DNA from: Neocallimastix lanati (nom. inval.)
Taxonomy: Eukaryota > Neocallimastigomycota > Neocallimastigomycetes > Neocallimastigales > Neocallimastigaceae
NCBI GenBank assembly: GCA_016946835.1
Contig: JACVTC010000098.1
Span: 369,501 to 433,500 of the forward strand
Direction of reading: 5' to 3'
Length of the DNA stretch: 64,000 nt
Numbering within the stretch: the stretch's first letter is position 1; each line of letters starts with the position of its first letter. Positions 54,638 through 64,000 of the stretch are shown one piece after another. A program made the position numbers and the translations under genes. The notes below the pieces were generated by a model. The model did not search any database. It worked only from the letters and a program-made list of their open reading frames with translations, and was not told the DNA's origin.

Positions 54638-54945
54638 TTAATCAAAAATAAAATCAGTGAAAATTTTCATTTTTGGACCTGAAATATTTTTAGTTAATGA
54701 GTCTGCAACCATATTTTCTGTATCAACATATTTTAATGATACTTTTCCTTCATTTATTTTTTCATTAACATATTTATATTTTATATCCATATGTTTACAT
54801 CTTGCATTAGAATTTTCATCTTCTGCAATGAATTTGCATGATTTGTTATCAATATTTATTTTTAGAGATATATTTTTGTCTCCTTTATAATGAATTGATT
54901 TTTCTTTTGTTGAATTTATTAATACATTAATACCTTGTTTATATT
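54638..54945 (-). pseudogene. Ty1/copia RNase H, C-terminal part
   Basis: Reverse-strand frame: SIHYKGDKNISLKINIDNKS, CKFIAEDENSNARCKHMDIK, KYVDTENMVADSLTKNISGP, stop at 54638. This is the conserved end of copia RNase H (DN.S....NP..HSR.KHIDI..H..R, then T..N.AD..TK). The upstream part is replaced by the AAAAT-rich minisatellite, so the domain is incomplete. The stop is followed by a run of about 48 A on this strand (54587-54634) and then the polypurine tract. Confidence 0.85.
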
Positions 54946-54954
54946 ATCAACAGA

Positions 54955-56070
54955 AAATACAGATTGAATAAAATAAAATAAAATGAAATAAAATAAAATA
55001 AAATAAAATAAAATAAAATAAAATAAAATATAATAAAATAAAATAAAAAGTAGAATATTAAATAAGAAAGTACAGATTGAATAAAATAAAATAAAATAAA
55101 ATAAAATAAAAAGTAGAATTTTAAATAAGAAAGTACAGATTGAATAAAATAAAATAAAATAAAATAAAATAAAATAAAATAAAATAAAATAAAATAAAAA
55201 GTAGAATTTTAAATAAGAAAGTACAGATTGAATAAAATAAAATAAAATATAATAAAATAAAATAAAAAGTAGAATATTAAATAAGAAAGTACAGATTGAA
55301 TAAAATAAAATAAAATAAAAAATAGAATTTTAAATAAGAAAGTACAGATTGAATAAAATAAAATAAAATATAATAAAATAAAATAAAAAGTAGAATATTA
55401 AATAAGAAAGTACAGATTGAATAAAATAAAATAAAATAAAAAGTAGAATATTAAATAAGAAAGTACAGATTGAATAAAATAAAATAAAATAAAAAGTAGA
55501 ATTTTAAATAAGAAAGTACAGATTGAATAAAATAAAATAAAATATAATAAAATAAAATAAAAAGTAGAATATTAAATAAGAAAGTACAGATTGAATAAAA
55601 TAAAATAAAATAAAATAAAATAAAATAAAATAAAAAGTAGAATATTAAATAAGAAAGTACAGATTGAATAAAATAAAATAAAATATAATAAAATAAAATA
55701 AAAAGTAGAATTTTAAATAAGAAAGTACAGATTGAATAAAATAAAATAAAATAAAATAAAATAAAATAAAATAAAAAGTAGAATATTAAATAAGAAAGTA
55801 CAGATTGAATAAAATAAAATAAAATAAAATAAAAAGTAGAATTTTAAATAAGAAAGTACAGATAGAATAAAATAAAATAAAATGAAATAAAATAAAATAA
55901 AATAAAATAAAATTAAATTAAATAAAATAAAATAAAATATAATATAATATAATATAATATAATATAATAAAATAAAATATTATAAAATAAAATAAAAAGT
56001 AGAATATTAAATAAGAAAGTACAGATTGAATAAAATAAAATAAAATAAAATAAAATAAAAAAAATATAAT
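54955..56070 (+). repeat. AAAAT-based minisatellite within the copia element
   Basis: Around 17 tandem units of AGTACAGATTGAATAAAATA, a variable (AAAAT)n stretch, then AAAAAGTAGAATTTTAAATA and AGAA, with unit lengths of roughly 55-95 bp. Units alternate between ..GAATATTAAA and ..GAATTTTAAA variants, some with TATAATA. It interrupts copia pol between the end of reverse transcriptase and the RNase H C terminus. Confidence 0.85.
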
Positions 56071-56490
56071 AATTATTTTATATATACAGGAATCTTATAT
56101 ATTTTAATTTTTTTTCATTTATTTTTCTAAAAAAAAAAAAAATTTAGTTGTAATAACGTTTGTCTTTTAATTATTATATTTTATTATAGTAAATAAAAAA
56201 AATTTAAATGAAAAGTAAATAATTTTAATTATTTATAATTCATATTTTCATAAACGATATATATATATATATTAATTTAAATGATATAAGAATTAAAAAT
56301 TAAAACAATAAGAGTTGAATAATTGATCCTATTAAAAAAATTAATTATTTGCATAGTAATATTTATAACGTTTGATCAATATGAATCAATTATTATTAAA
56401 ATATAATAATAACAATTATAATTTTAATAAAATAATAAAAATCTTTTATTGAATTTAATATTTTTAATAACATAATTAATTTTGAAAAGT
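56071..56490. other. AT-rich spacer inside the split copia element
   Basis: No gene or known element is seen between the two minisatellites. Confidence 0.5.
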
Positions 56491-56662
56491 ATATTGATAT
56501 TAATAAAATTTATAATAATATAATATTGATATTGATATTAATAAAATTTATAATTATATAATATAGATATTGATATTAATAAAATTTATAATTATATAAT
56601 ATTGATATCGATATTAATAAAATTTATAATTATATAATATAGATATTGATATTAATAAAATT
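56491..56662 (+). repeat. ~38-bp minisatellite at the end of copia pol
   Basis: About 4.5 units of ATAGATATTGATATTAATAA plus AATTTATAATTATATAAT, directly abutting the premature end of the copia reverse-transcriptase frame at 56663. Confidence 0.8.
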
Positions 56663-59219
56663 TTAACTAGTATCAAATAAATATTGTAAAATCATATGAG
56701 CTGATTTTAAATCTACTTCTTTTGGATATTCTGAATGTCTTGCTGCTTGATTAACAGCAAAAGCTATATCTGGTCTTGTTTTAGTAGATATAAATAATAA
56801 TTCTCCTATGATTGATTTATAGATTGTTTTGTCAATTTCTGGAGAATTTTCTCTTTCTTCTTTAGTAATTTTTCTACTAGGATATTTGATTGGTTTTGTT
56901 TTCTTCATATTATATTTTTCAATTAATTTTTCTATGTAATCTATTTGATTAATTTTGTATCCTTGATCTGTCTTGAAAATGTTTATTCCAATTATTTTAT
57001 CAGCATTTGTATATTTTGAAATTTGATATTTATTTTGAAGATTGTTTGATACATATTTTATTTCTTCTTCAGTTCCTGTAAGTAAAATATCATCAACATA
57101 TTGACTTAATACTAATGATAATTTATTATTTTTATATTTAGTAAATATACACTTATCAGTATTAATTTGTTTAAGTCCTATACTTATTAAGAATTTGGAT
57201 ATTTCATTATTCCACTCTCTACCAGCTTGTTTTAAGCCATATAGAGCTTTCTTTAGTAACCAATACTTACCTTTGTTATAATTTTTATCTCCTTTTGGAA
57301 TTTTCATGTAGATTTTTTCTTTTAATTTAGCATTCAGGTAAGCTGCTTTTATATCTAATTGTTTTAACTCCCAATTATATCTGACAGCTATTGCAATAGT
57401 TATTCTAAGACTATCGGCTTGTACTGTTGGAGAGTATGTGTTGTTATGGTCTATTCCTTCTCTTTGTTTGAAACCTTTGGCTACCCATCTTGCCTTTTTT
57501 GTTCCATCATCTTTTGTAGTGAATATCCATCTTCCATCAATTAATGTTGTGTTACGAGGAATACTGTTAATTATTTCCATAACTCTTTGATTATACATGT
57601 TATTTAGTTCTTTATTTATGGCTTGTTTCCATTGTTTTGAATCTTTTGAGTTAATTGCTTCCTCATAATTTGATGGATTATTAAATTTGATATTTAAAAT
57701 TTTGTTTTTCTTTTTTGGATTTGTACTATTTTCTTTTATAACGTCATCATTATTATTTTTTTCATTATCATTTTCATTAATGAATTTTCTTTTATTGTTA
57801 TTAGAATTTGTTTCACTATTGTTATTATTATTTAAATAATTTTTATTATTATCCTTGGTGTTAATTGTAGTTTTAGTATTATTATTATTTTTATTATTTT
57901 CAATAGTGTTTTGTTTATTTGTAATATTGTTATTATTATTATCTGTGGTATCGGTATTGTTGTTATTATTGTCAGTAGTTTCAAAATTATTATTATTTGA
58001 ATTATTCATATTAATATTCTTGGTATTTGAATTATTATTGTTTAAGTTATTATTTAAATTTTGATTATTCATAAATTGTGAATTATTATCTGAATGTTCC
58101 CCCTGAATTTGTGAATTATCAAAATCAAAAAGAGAATCAACGGAATCATTTGATAAGAAAGTAGTTTCAATAGATCCAGGAATATTTTCCATAAAATATA
58201 CATCTCTTGCAGATATAATAGAATTAGTAGTTATATCAAGGATTTTATAACCTATAGAGTCAGAAGCATAACCAAGAAAGATACCTGGTTTAGTATTATT
58301 ATCTAATTTATTTTTCTTATGATTATTATAAAAATAAACTCTGCAACCAAAAACTTTTAAATGGGATATATCAACAGGCTTGTTGAAGAAAACTTCATCA
58401 GGAATAAGAGAGTCATTGCCTTGATGAGGATTAAGATTATAGAGACGACAAGCACATAAAATTGCTGAATCCCAAAAGTTAAAAGGTAGTTTCTCAGAAG
58501 ATAAGAGTGTTTTAACACAGTTATCTAAGGTTTGGTTAAGACGTTCTGCACGACCATTTTGCTGAGGGCAATTGGGTAAAGAATGAATAAATTCAATACC
58601 ATTATCCGCAAGGTATTTTATTAAATTAGCGTTATCTTATTCTCTTCCATTATCGGTTTTGAGAGTAACTATGTTATAACTAGTAGTATTTTTCATTAGC
58701 TTATGGAAGTGAATAAACGCGTTACATACATTGGATTTATTCTTTAATAAATAAATCCAGCATTTTCTTGAGAAGTCATCTAAGAATGTGACATAATAAT
58801 TGTAACCGTTGTATGATGTGATAAATTTTCCAACAACATCTGAATGAATAAGTTGTAATGGATGTGTTGATTTATTAAAAGATGAGTAGAAAGGTTTTTT
58901 CTTCATTTTACTAATATGGCATTGAGAACAGTCCTTTTTATTATGTTAATTTGTATGTTTTAAAACAAAGTCTTGAATAATTTTATTATTATTAAAGTGT
59001 CCTAATCTAGCATGCCATAAATCGTAGTCAAAATTTATTACATTTGTGTTGTTAATTAAATTATAATTATTTATATTATGTGTATTTAGTGTAAATAGGA
59101 AGTCATCATTTGCATGTAGCGTTGAAATCAGTTTATTGTTTTTATAAATTTGAAGACGATCTTTATTTTTGATAACGTCATAATCCATTATGAGAGTGTA
59201 ACCTTTTAGAACCAAACAA
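56663..59219 (-). pseudogene. Ty1/copia pol: GAG-pre-integrase, integrase, reverse transcriptase
   Basis: One reverse-strand frame runs from about 59215 to 56663 with two in-frame TAA stops (58946-58948 and 58637-58639). Order: GAG-pre-integrase (DRLQIYKNNKLISTL, WHARLGH), the zinc-type HNKKDCSQC.., then the integrase core with all three acidic positions visible (HSDVVGKF, KTDNGRE, NGRAERLNQTL). A long Asn-rich linker follows (about 57700-58080). The copia-type reverse transcriptase (RVT_2) then has ARWVAKGFKQREG, LDIKAAYLNA, LYGLKQAGREWN and the YVDD catalytic motif, ending at ILQYLFDTS. Gag, protease and 5' LTR are missing beyond 59219, and the RNase H start is lost to minisatellite. Apart from the two stops the reading is clean, so decay is recent, but this copy cannot move by itself. 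Confidence 0.92.
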
Positions 59220-59226
59220 TGGGTAG

Positions 59227-59765
59227 TGTAACGGAGGTGCTTCTATTGTAACGGCGGGACGGGGTATAGAAACACACAAAAGAAGAAAACTCAATAGGTT
59301 TACACTATCTGTATAAATAATTCGTTTTATTAGAAATATTTTTTATTAATTATAAAATTTAAAATAATTATTAATATTAATCAACAAGGTAATATTTCGA
59401 ATTACTTATACGTTAATTATTATTAATAAAAGCACGAAGAAAAATATTTTCATTCGTGAAGTTCGCACTATTTATACTTTTAACGGAAAAACAGTTTTAA
59501 CATGTAAAATAATTTTAAAGAAATATTTAGAAATATGTTTGTAGTAATTAATAATGTAAAGTTTCTAGAATATAGATTTTAATTGATGAAAATGAATCTT
59601 ATCAAAAAGAATAAAATAATTTATATAATAAGAATTTCTAAATTCATTTCGGTTGAATTACGAACCGAAAGAATCTTTAACTTTCTATAATTTTATACAG
59701 AAAGAATATTCAAGAAGATATTATTAATAATTAATAAAATAATTAATAAAATAATTATTTATGCA
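59227..59765 (+). mobile_element. Possible LTR-like block
   Basis: It begins TGTAACGGAGG (with a second TGTAACGG at 59247), has a TATAAATA at about 59311, and ends TTTATGCA. It abuts the broken end of the copia element. AATGGGT occurs just before and just after it (59218-59224 and 59767-59773). TG..CA ends and the similar flanks suggest a solo LTR, but no second copy exists here to prove it. Confidence 0.3.
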
Positions 59766-59768
59766 AAA

Positions 59769-59842
59769 TGGGTTGAGGTGTGAGTCGAACCCATGAAGTA
59801 TTGGTCATGGTCAATGTAACTAACCATTGAACCAAAGTTCTA
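59769..59842 (-). other. Degenerate tRNA-like sequence
   Basis: The reverse strand contains a good A-box (TGGTTCAATGGTTAG), a B-box-like GGGTTCGACTC at tRNA-like spacing, and a TTTT right after the 3' end. The acceptor and T stems pair poorly and the anticodon loop is irregular. It may be a tRNA pseudogene or the head of a tRNA-derived element. The forward strand begins TGGGTTGAGG four bases after the possible LTR end. Confidence 0.35.
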
Positions 59843-59849
59843 ATTTTAC

Positions 59850-60342
59850 TAACTGAATGATAAGAATGTACTAAATAATGCATTCTTAATTAAATCTACG
59901 ATTTATTTCTAATACATTATGTGTACATTATTATTTTTGTACTTTAATAAATTTTTAAATCCAAAGATCAAAAATTAAATCAAAAATTATATTAAACTTT
60001 ATATTTTTATATTAAATCTTATATTAATAGTAATATTTTTATATATTTAAAACTTATATTAGCAATATTAATAATAAATCTTATTTTTTTATTTTTATAT
60101 TAATAATGAAAATTTGTATTAATAATATTTTTATATATTGATAATTAAAAATTTATATATTATATTTTAACTTTTATTATAAAATTTTATATCGAAATGT
60201 TTTATTTTATATTGAAAAATATTTTATTTTATTAAAAACCTTTATATTAGAATAGTATTTTTATTTCTATTTGAATATCTTAACAGATTGTAATAAAATT
60301 TATAGCCAATTAAATAAATTCTTATTAGTAATATTTTAGATA

Positions 60343-60401
<59 letters not shown>

Positions 60402-60518
60402 TTTTATTAATATTATAAATGTATTTTATTTATATTGTTATAATTAAATTTTATATAATTGATTATAAAATTCAATTTAAATTTAATAGTTTTTATAAAA
60501 AAAAAAAAATAAATAAAA
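59850..60518. other. AT-rich spacer with long poly(A)
   Basis: No gene is seen. An A-run of about 50 lies at 60349-60399. Confidence 0.6.
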
Positions 60519-60702
60519 TGTAATTTAGTGGTAAGAACAACTTTTATGCCTTGAAAAAAGTATAAATAGTTGTAAATTTTGCTACCAATTTTTAAAAATC
60601 ATCGAATAAAATCAAATAAATTTATAAATAAAAATAATAAATAAAAAAATAAAATTTGTGTTCCTTTACCTTATTTTTATTTAATTCTCTAAAACCTTAA
60701 CA
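60519..60702 (+). mobile_element. Candidate 5' LTR of a Ty3/gypsy-like element
   Basis: TGTAATTTAGTGG.. to ..AACCTTAACA, 184 bp, with TATAAATA at 60561 and AATAAA at 60605. It ends six bases before the primer-binding site. The right edge is supported by the PBS; the left edge is uncertain and may lie further left (for example at 60399). Confidence 0.45.
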
Positions 60703-60708
60703 TTTATA

Positions 60709-60726
60709 TGGTGGAGATATCGGGGA
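60709..60726 (+). promoter_or_regulatory. Candidate tRNA primer-binding site
   Basis: TGGTGGAGATATCGGGGA is complementary to a tRNA end reading ..CCCGATATCTCCACCA: CCA tail, discriminator A, a 7-bp acceptor strand TATCTCC and the start of the T stem. This layout is what an LTR-retrotransposon PBS requires. The acceptor resembles class II tRNAs starting GGAGA.. (Leu/Ser type), but the exact tRNA is not known. Confidence 0.6.
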
Positions 60727-62085
60727 ATTAAATAGAAATAATAGTAAATAACATAGATTTTTTTTTAATTTTTTTTTATTTTATATTGATAAACAAGTAA
60801 GTCGTTAATCCTTTGATTAACCTATGGCGCTTGTTTGATATATATATAAAAAAAAATTTTTTTTAAATAAGTAAAATTAAGATTCTAAAAAAACAAATTT
60901 TGTAAAATTATAACAAGGAGCGGATAGAGCTCATACACAGTGTATTCTCAGATAGCAACAAATTAACTCTATTCATAGTAGGTTATTGAATAGTAGTTAA
61001 TTTGGAGATTAATTGGAAAGTAGACGAAGGTATTTGGTTACCGACCCGGTAATAATAGTTCAACCTTCAACGTTTCAACACACGAAGGTGCGGGTACTTT
61101 CCAAGCACTGGCGAATAAGGAGCTTACGTCACCGAAGGCGTAAGATTGTTTTTTTATATAATTTTTTTTACTTTTCTTTGTGCTAGTTATAAGGCACTTT
61201 ATTATATAAAGTATCAGACTTTGGCTAACTTCGCCATTTAAATTTTTTTTATTTTTTTTTATTACTGGTACTTTATTTGTTATATAATTCCTGTAATAGA
61301 ATCTTAATTTACTTTGAAAATATTGTGTTTTTAGTTAATTTTTATTAGTTAATAAAAATATTATTGAATACTTTTAAAATTTTTTTTATTCCGTACATAG
61401 ATTATCGGATTAAGTTTATCCTACATAGTAATTGGGCTAGTGGGCTCTGAACTGCTATATTTTATATTGAATATAGTAATCGTGGCACACGCGTGGCATG
61501 ACACCATTAGGTAAGCTGCACGTCAGACAGTGTGTACTATCAGATTGTACGACAATAAAGATTATTTTTTTGTATTTAATAATTATAATTAATTAATAAT
61601 TTTATTAGCTATAACAATACAATATTTATCGTTTAAAAAGAAAAATTTTTGAAAGGTGAAAATAATAAATAAAACTTTGCTTCTAAATTTATTACTACAA
61701 ATATACTAAATTACAAAATTCAAGTGGTCGATAAAGGTTTCGAGCTTGAAAAATATTCTATTGAGTTGTCGATAAAGATTTCGAACTTAAAATTATTCTA
61801 TTGAGTTGTCGATAAAGATTTCGAACTTAAAAATTATTCTTAATAAAGTAGTCGAAAAGAACCTCGTGCTTTATAATTTCTACTAAGTTGTCGATAAGGA
61901 TTTCGAGCTTATATCTACTAAAGAAAGCAAATAAAATTATTATTTTCAAAAGTTACTAAAATATATTGTTTTAAAAATTGATTCGATATTAAATTACCTA
62001 TTAAATTATATTTTTAAAGTTGTATTTCCAAATTTATTCTTATTTAATCACCTCATTAATATACAACAAGAAATATTTAAACAAA
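60727..62085 (+). other. 5' leader of the gypsy-like element
   Basis: About 1.36 kb between the PBS and gag, less AT-biased than the surroundings. It contains strong hairpins: AAACAAG/CTTGTTT (60791-60797, 60830-60836) enclosing GTTAATC/GATTAAC (60804-60810, 60815-60821); TTACCG/CGGTAA (61038-61052); CTTACG/CGTAAG (61123-61128, 61139-61144). Such structures are candidates for packaging or dimerisation signals. No ORF of note. Confidence 0.55.
61719..61923 (+). repeat. ~42-bp tandem repeat in the gypsy leader
   Basis: Five imperfect units built on TTGTCGATAAAGATTTCGAA, CTTAAAATTATTCTATTGAG. Units 2 and 3 are nearly identical; units 1, 4 and 5 carry substitutions such as TAGTCGAAAAGAACCTCGTG. 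Confidence 0.8.
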
Positions 62086-62997
62086 ATGTCCAAGGAAACA
62101 ACTTTGAGCTTTAAAGAATTGAAAAAAGAATTAAGAGATATTGTGAAACTTAGCAAGGACAATTTAGATATTAAGTCCTGGGCTACTGAATTAAAACTTT
62201 GGATCAAGATACAAGGTATTACAGATCCAGAAACAATATTTAATGCTTGTTTACTTACCAGCTCTGGTGAAGTACAACGCGTTATTGAAGATTTGGGAGA
62301 AGATAGTGATGATGAAAGTGATGATTCATCAGATGAAGAAGAAGATGATGATGAAGAAGAAAATGTTGATGATGATATTAAATTTCCTTCCCTTGAAAAA
62401 ATTATTTCAAGTCTTGAAAATTTTTACGGTATTAAAGAAGACCAAAATTTACTTCTTAAAGAACTTCGTGCAATGCGAATTAAAAGAAACGAAAAGATTA
62501 AAGACTTTAATGTAAGATATAGAACTTTGTACACTAAACTTGATAAAAAGAGAAGAAAGCGCATTGGTGTACTAGATTATATTGATTCTATTCAAAATAA
62601 TTATGAAGCCTGGAAGAAATTATCCCTTAAAGATGATATAAGTATGGATAAAGCTTTCAAAATTGCCGAGAAAGTAGATAGACTTTCTGTAAGGAACAAT
62701 AATATTAATACCTATAATGTTAATAATTCCCAACATAATCAAAATAATCAAAACAGTACTACTTCAAGACTTTATCCTAAAAGAAGAAACGAAACTTTCC
62801 AAACAAATCAAACAAATAATAAACCGAAACCTCAAGATATTATAGAAGAATCAACCCAGAAAATGAGAAATTTATCCGTTAAAACTTGCTTCTTCTGTAA
62901 GGAAGAAGGTCATTACTCATACTATTGCCCTCAATTAAATAAGATTATGGAAAAAAATAAAAAAGAAATATATTCCAAAAAGTCTTTAAACTTCTAA
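62086..62997 (+). CDS. gag: Ty3/gypsy-like Gag with CCHC zinc knuckle
   Basis: 303 aa from ATG 62086 (ACAAAATGTCC). An upstream in-frame ATG at 62020 would add a Tyr/Ile-rich stretch and is less likely. The N terminus is Lys-rich and helical; residues about 66-100 are a strongly acidic Asp/Glu/Ser insert. The capsid-like retrotransposon gag region follows (about 103-205: SLENFYG, LRAMRIKRNEKIKDFNVRYR). An Asn/Gln-rich linker precedes a zinc knuckle C268-x2-C271-x4-H276-x4-C281 (CFFCKEEGHYSYYC). Gag assembles the cytoplasmic particle and packages element RNA through the knuckle. Its last 37 nt overlap the pol frame, and the stop TAA (62995-62997) lies just after a slippery heptamer. Confidence 0.9.
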   Translation: MSKETTLSFKELKKELRDIVKLSKDNLDIKSWATELKLWIKIQGITDPETIFNACLLTSSGEVQRVIEDLGEDSDDESDDSSDEEEDDDEEENVDDDIKFPSLEKIISSLENFYGIKEDQNLLLKELRAMRIKRNEKIKDFNVRYRTLYTKLDKKRRKRIGVLDYIDSIQNNYEAWKKLSLKDDISMDKAFKIAEKVDRLSVRNNNINTYNVNNSQHNQNNQNSTTSRLYPKRRNETFQTNQTNNKPKPQDIIEESTQKMRNLSVKTCFFCKEEGHYSYYCPQLNKIMEKNKKEIYSKKSLNF

Positions 62998-64000
62998 ATG
63001 GGAGCAGAAGCACTCCCAATGACAAAACAATAGCTTCATTAAATAATTTACAAAATAATACTTTTACTAAGAATACTCCAATTGATAATAATTCCTTTAA
63101 CGAAGAATCTGAAGAATCTGATTTTAGTGACACAACTGAAAGTGAGGATGATATCATTATAAATGCTGTAAAAAGAAAAATGAATGATAATAACAGCGAA
63201 AAAGAAGAAAATAATTCCAAGAAAGTACATAAAAGTTTAAAAGATAATCCACGTCCTTTTGCAACTCCTGCTTTAAGAAAGAAGAAAGAAAATGAGCTGC
63301 ATAATAAACCAAATAAAGTTTATAAAAATCAAATACTTCCTTCAATTTTAACTCAACCAAATATTAACAAAGAAAAACAAAAAGAAAAGGAATTAAGAAA
63401 TATGACAAGAGTAAGAGAAAGTAAAGAAGAAAACAACAATTATTCATCAAAAGGAAAGGAAAAAGTTGAATCTGAAGATATACTTGTAATCGATAATGAA
63501 ATAGAAGATCTAGAAATGAATAAAGATAATCAACAAAATAAAACTAATACTTTGGAAAAATTAATTTCAACAAAAACTAAGGAAACTAATAATGGAAATA
63601 CTCAATTAGTAAAAAGGAATATCAAAATGATGAATAATAAAGAACCTTACAATATTATGGATGATTTAAATAATCTTAAATCCAGTATTACGATAGGTCA
63701 ACTCTTGAATGCATGTCCTAAAATTCGTTCACAATTAACTCAAGGTTTAAAGTTAGAAAAGTCTAAAATAATTGGAACTGTAGACAATGTAATAGCACGA
63801 ACTTTATTAGTAAATAACTATAACCATAGCTACATAAGTAAAAGTAATGAAGTAGCCGAAGAAGACTTAGCAATGGTTGATGCAAGTGTTGACGGAGTAC
63901 TAGGAAAACTTTTAATTGATTCTTGTAGTAACCTAAGCATCGTTACTAAGCAGTATTTTGATAAATTACCTGGTGAATATGAAACAGTTGGAAAAAGTCG
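62961..64000 (+). CDS. pol: Gypsy-like Pol, N-terminal part with aspartic protease (runs off window)
   Basis: The -1 frame relative to gag is open from 62961 to the window end with no stop and no ATG before about 63178, so entry by frameshift is expected. The first 250 residues or so are a charged Lys/Glu/Asn-rich linker. Then comes a conserved pre-protease block (YNIMDDLNNLKSSITIGQLL, NACPKIRSQL, about 63648-63740), as in many fungal gypsy polyproteins. A retropepsin-like site follows: GKLLIDSCSNLSIVTKQYFD with the catalytic Asp codon at 63918-63920. The usual D-S/T-G is D-S-C here. The protease would process Gag-Pol in the particle; reverse transcriptase, RNase H and integrase should lie to the right. 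Confidence 0.85.
62985..63037 (+). promoter_or_regulatory. -1 ribosomal frameshift signal between gag and pol
   Basis: The slippery heptamer T TTA AAC (62985-62991) is in the correct gag phase (codons TCT TTA AAC TTC TAA). After a 7-nt spacer comes a stem TGGGAG (62999-63004) / CTCCCA (63013-63018). The loop bases GAAGC (63007-63011) can pair with GCTTC (63033-63037), giving an H-type pseudoknot with a 2-nt first loop and a 14-nt last loop. This matches the N NNW WWH plus downstream pseudoknot rule. Confidence 0.8.

Noticed and set aside
55000-56070. CRISPR array
   Set aside because: Regular spacing and repeated blocks, but the spacers are (AAAAT)n and the genome is eukaryotic; it is a minisatellite.

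Overview
This window looks like nuclear DNA of an anaerobic gut fungus (Neocallimastigomycota). Base composition is extremely AT-rich, with long homopolymers and AT microsatellites. Secreted enzymes carry the Cys-rich fungal dockerin (CBM10-type, CW..xLGYPCC..WG.ENG.WCG) and fungal CBM1 modules. Spliceosomal introns are short, AT-rich and GT..AG. No database search was run; all assignments rest on motifs read from the sequence.

Host genes. Four secreted proteins stand out. (1) 21698-26313: a 14-exon gene for a calcineurin-like/purple-acid-phosphatase-type phosphoesterase with seven dockerins and a C-terminal CBM1; the exons sum to 2877 nt (958 aa plus stop). Four exons are 19 nt and one is 25 nt. 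(2) 32789-34201 and (3) 38495-39913: two intronless GH5 paralogues that align without gaps for about 360 residues and then diverge. One ends in an unassigned six-cysteine module, the other in two dockerins. (4) 51494-52573: a KTLP-repeat protein ending in CBM1. Together they suggest a cellulosome and plant-wall degradation neighbourhood. Enzymes with dockerins would be docked to scaffoldin, and those with CBM1 would bind cellulose directly.

Mobile DNA dominates the rest. From left to right: a partial LINE (1-1765); a satellite of alternating ~340/~240 bp units (about 2330-11945), split by a full-length LINE (4012-8966) with a 13-bp target-site duplication and one in-frame TAA; a decayed Ty1/copia relic (12760-14470); a 7-kb AT-rich desert; LINE and ankyrin-repeat fragments (29.6-31.6 kb); repeat-rich spacer around the GH5 genes; a deleted LINE of another family (40.5-42.3 kb); a reverse-strand LINE inside an ankyrin pseudogene (42.6-44.8 kb); a foldback-type element with tandem-repeat inverted termini and a 9-bp target duplication (48075-50038); a reverse-strand Ty1/copia element with 3' LTR, split by an AAAAT-rich minisatellite (54.2-59.2 kb); and the 5' part of a Ty3/gypsy-like element (about 60.5-64.0 kb). 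In that last element gag and pol overlap in different frames, with a canonical -1 frameshift signal: a slippery heptamer plus a predicted H-type pseudoknot.

Stretches not listed as features are AT-rich with no recognisable gene. The strongest candidates for new biology are the microexon-built seven-dockerin phosphatase, the gypsy frameshift signal, the six-Cys module on one GH5 enzyme and the foldback element.
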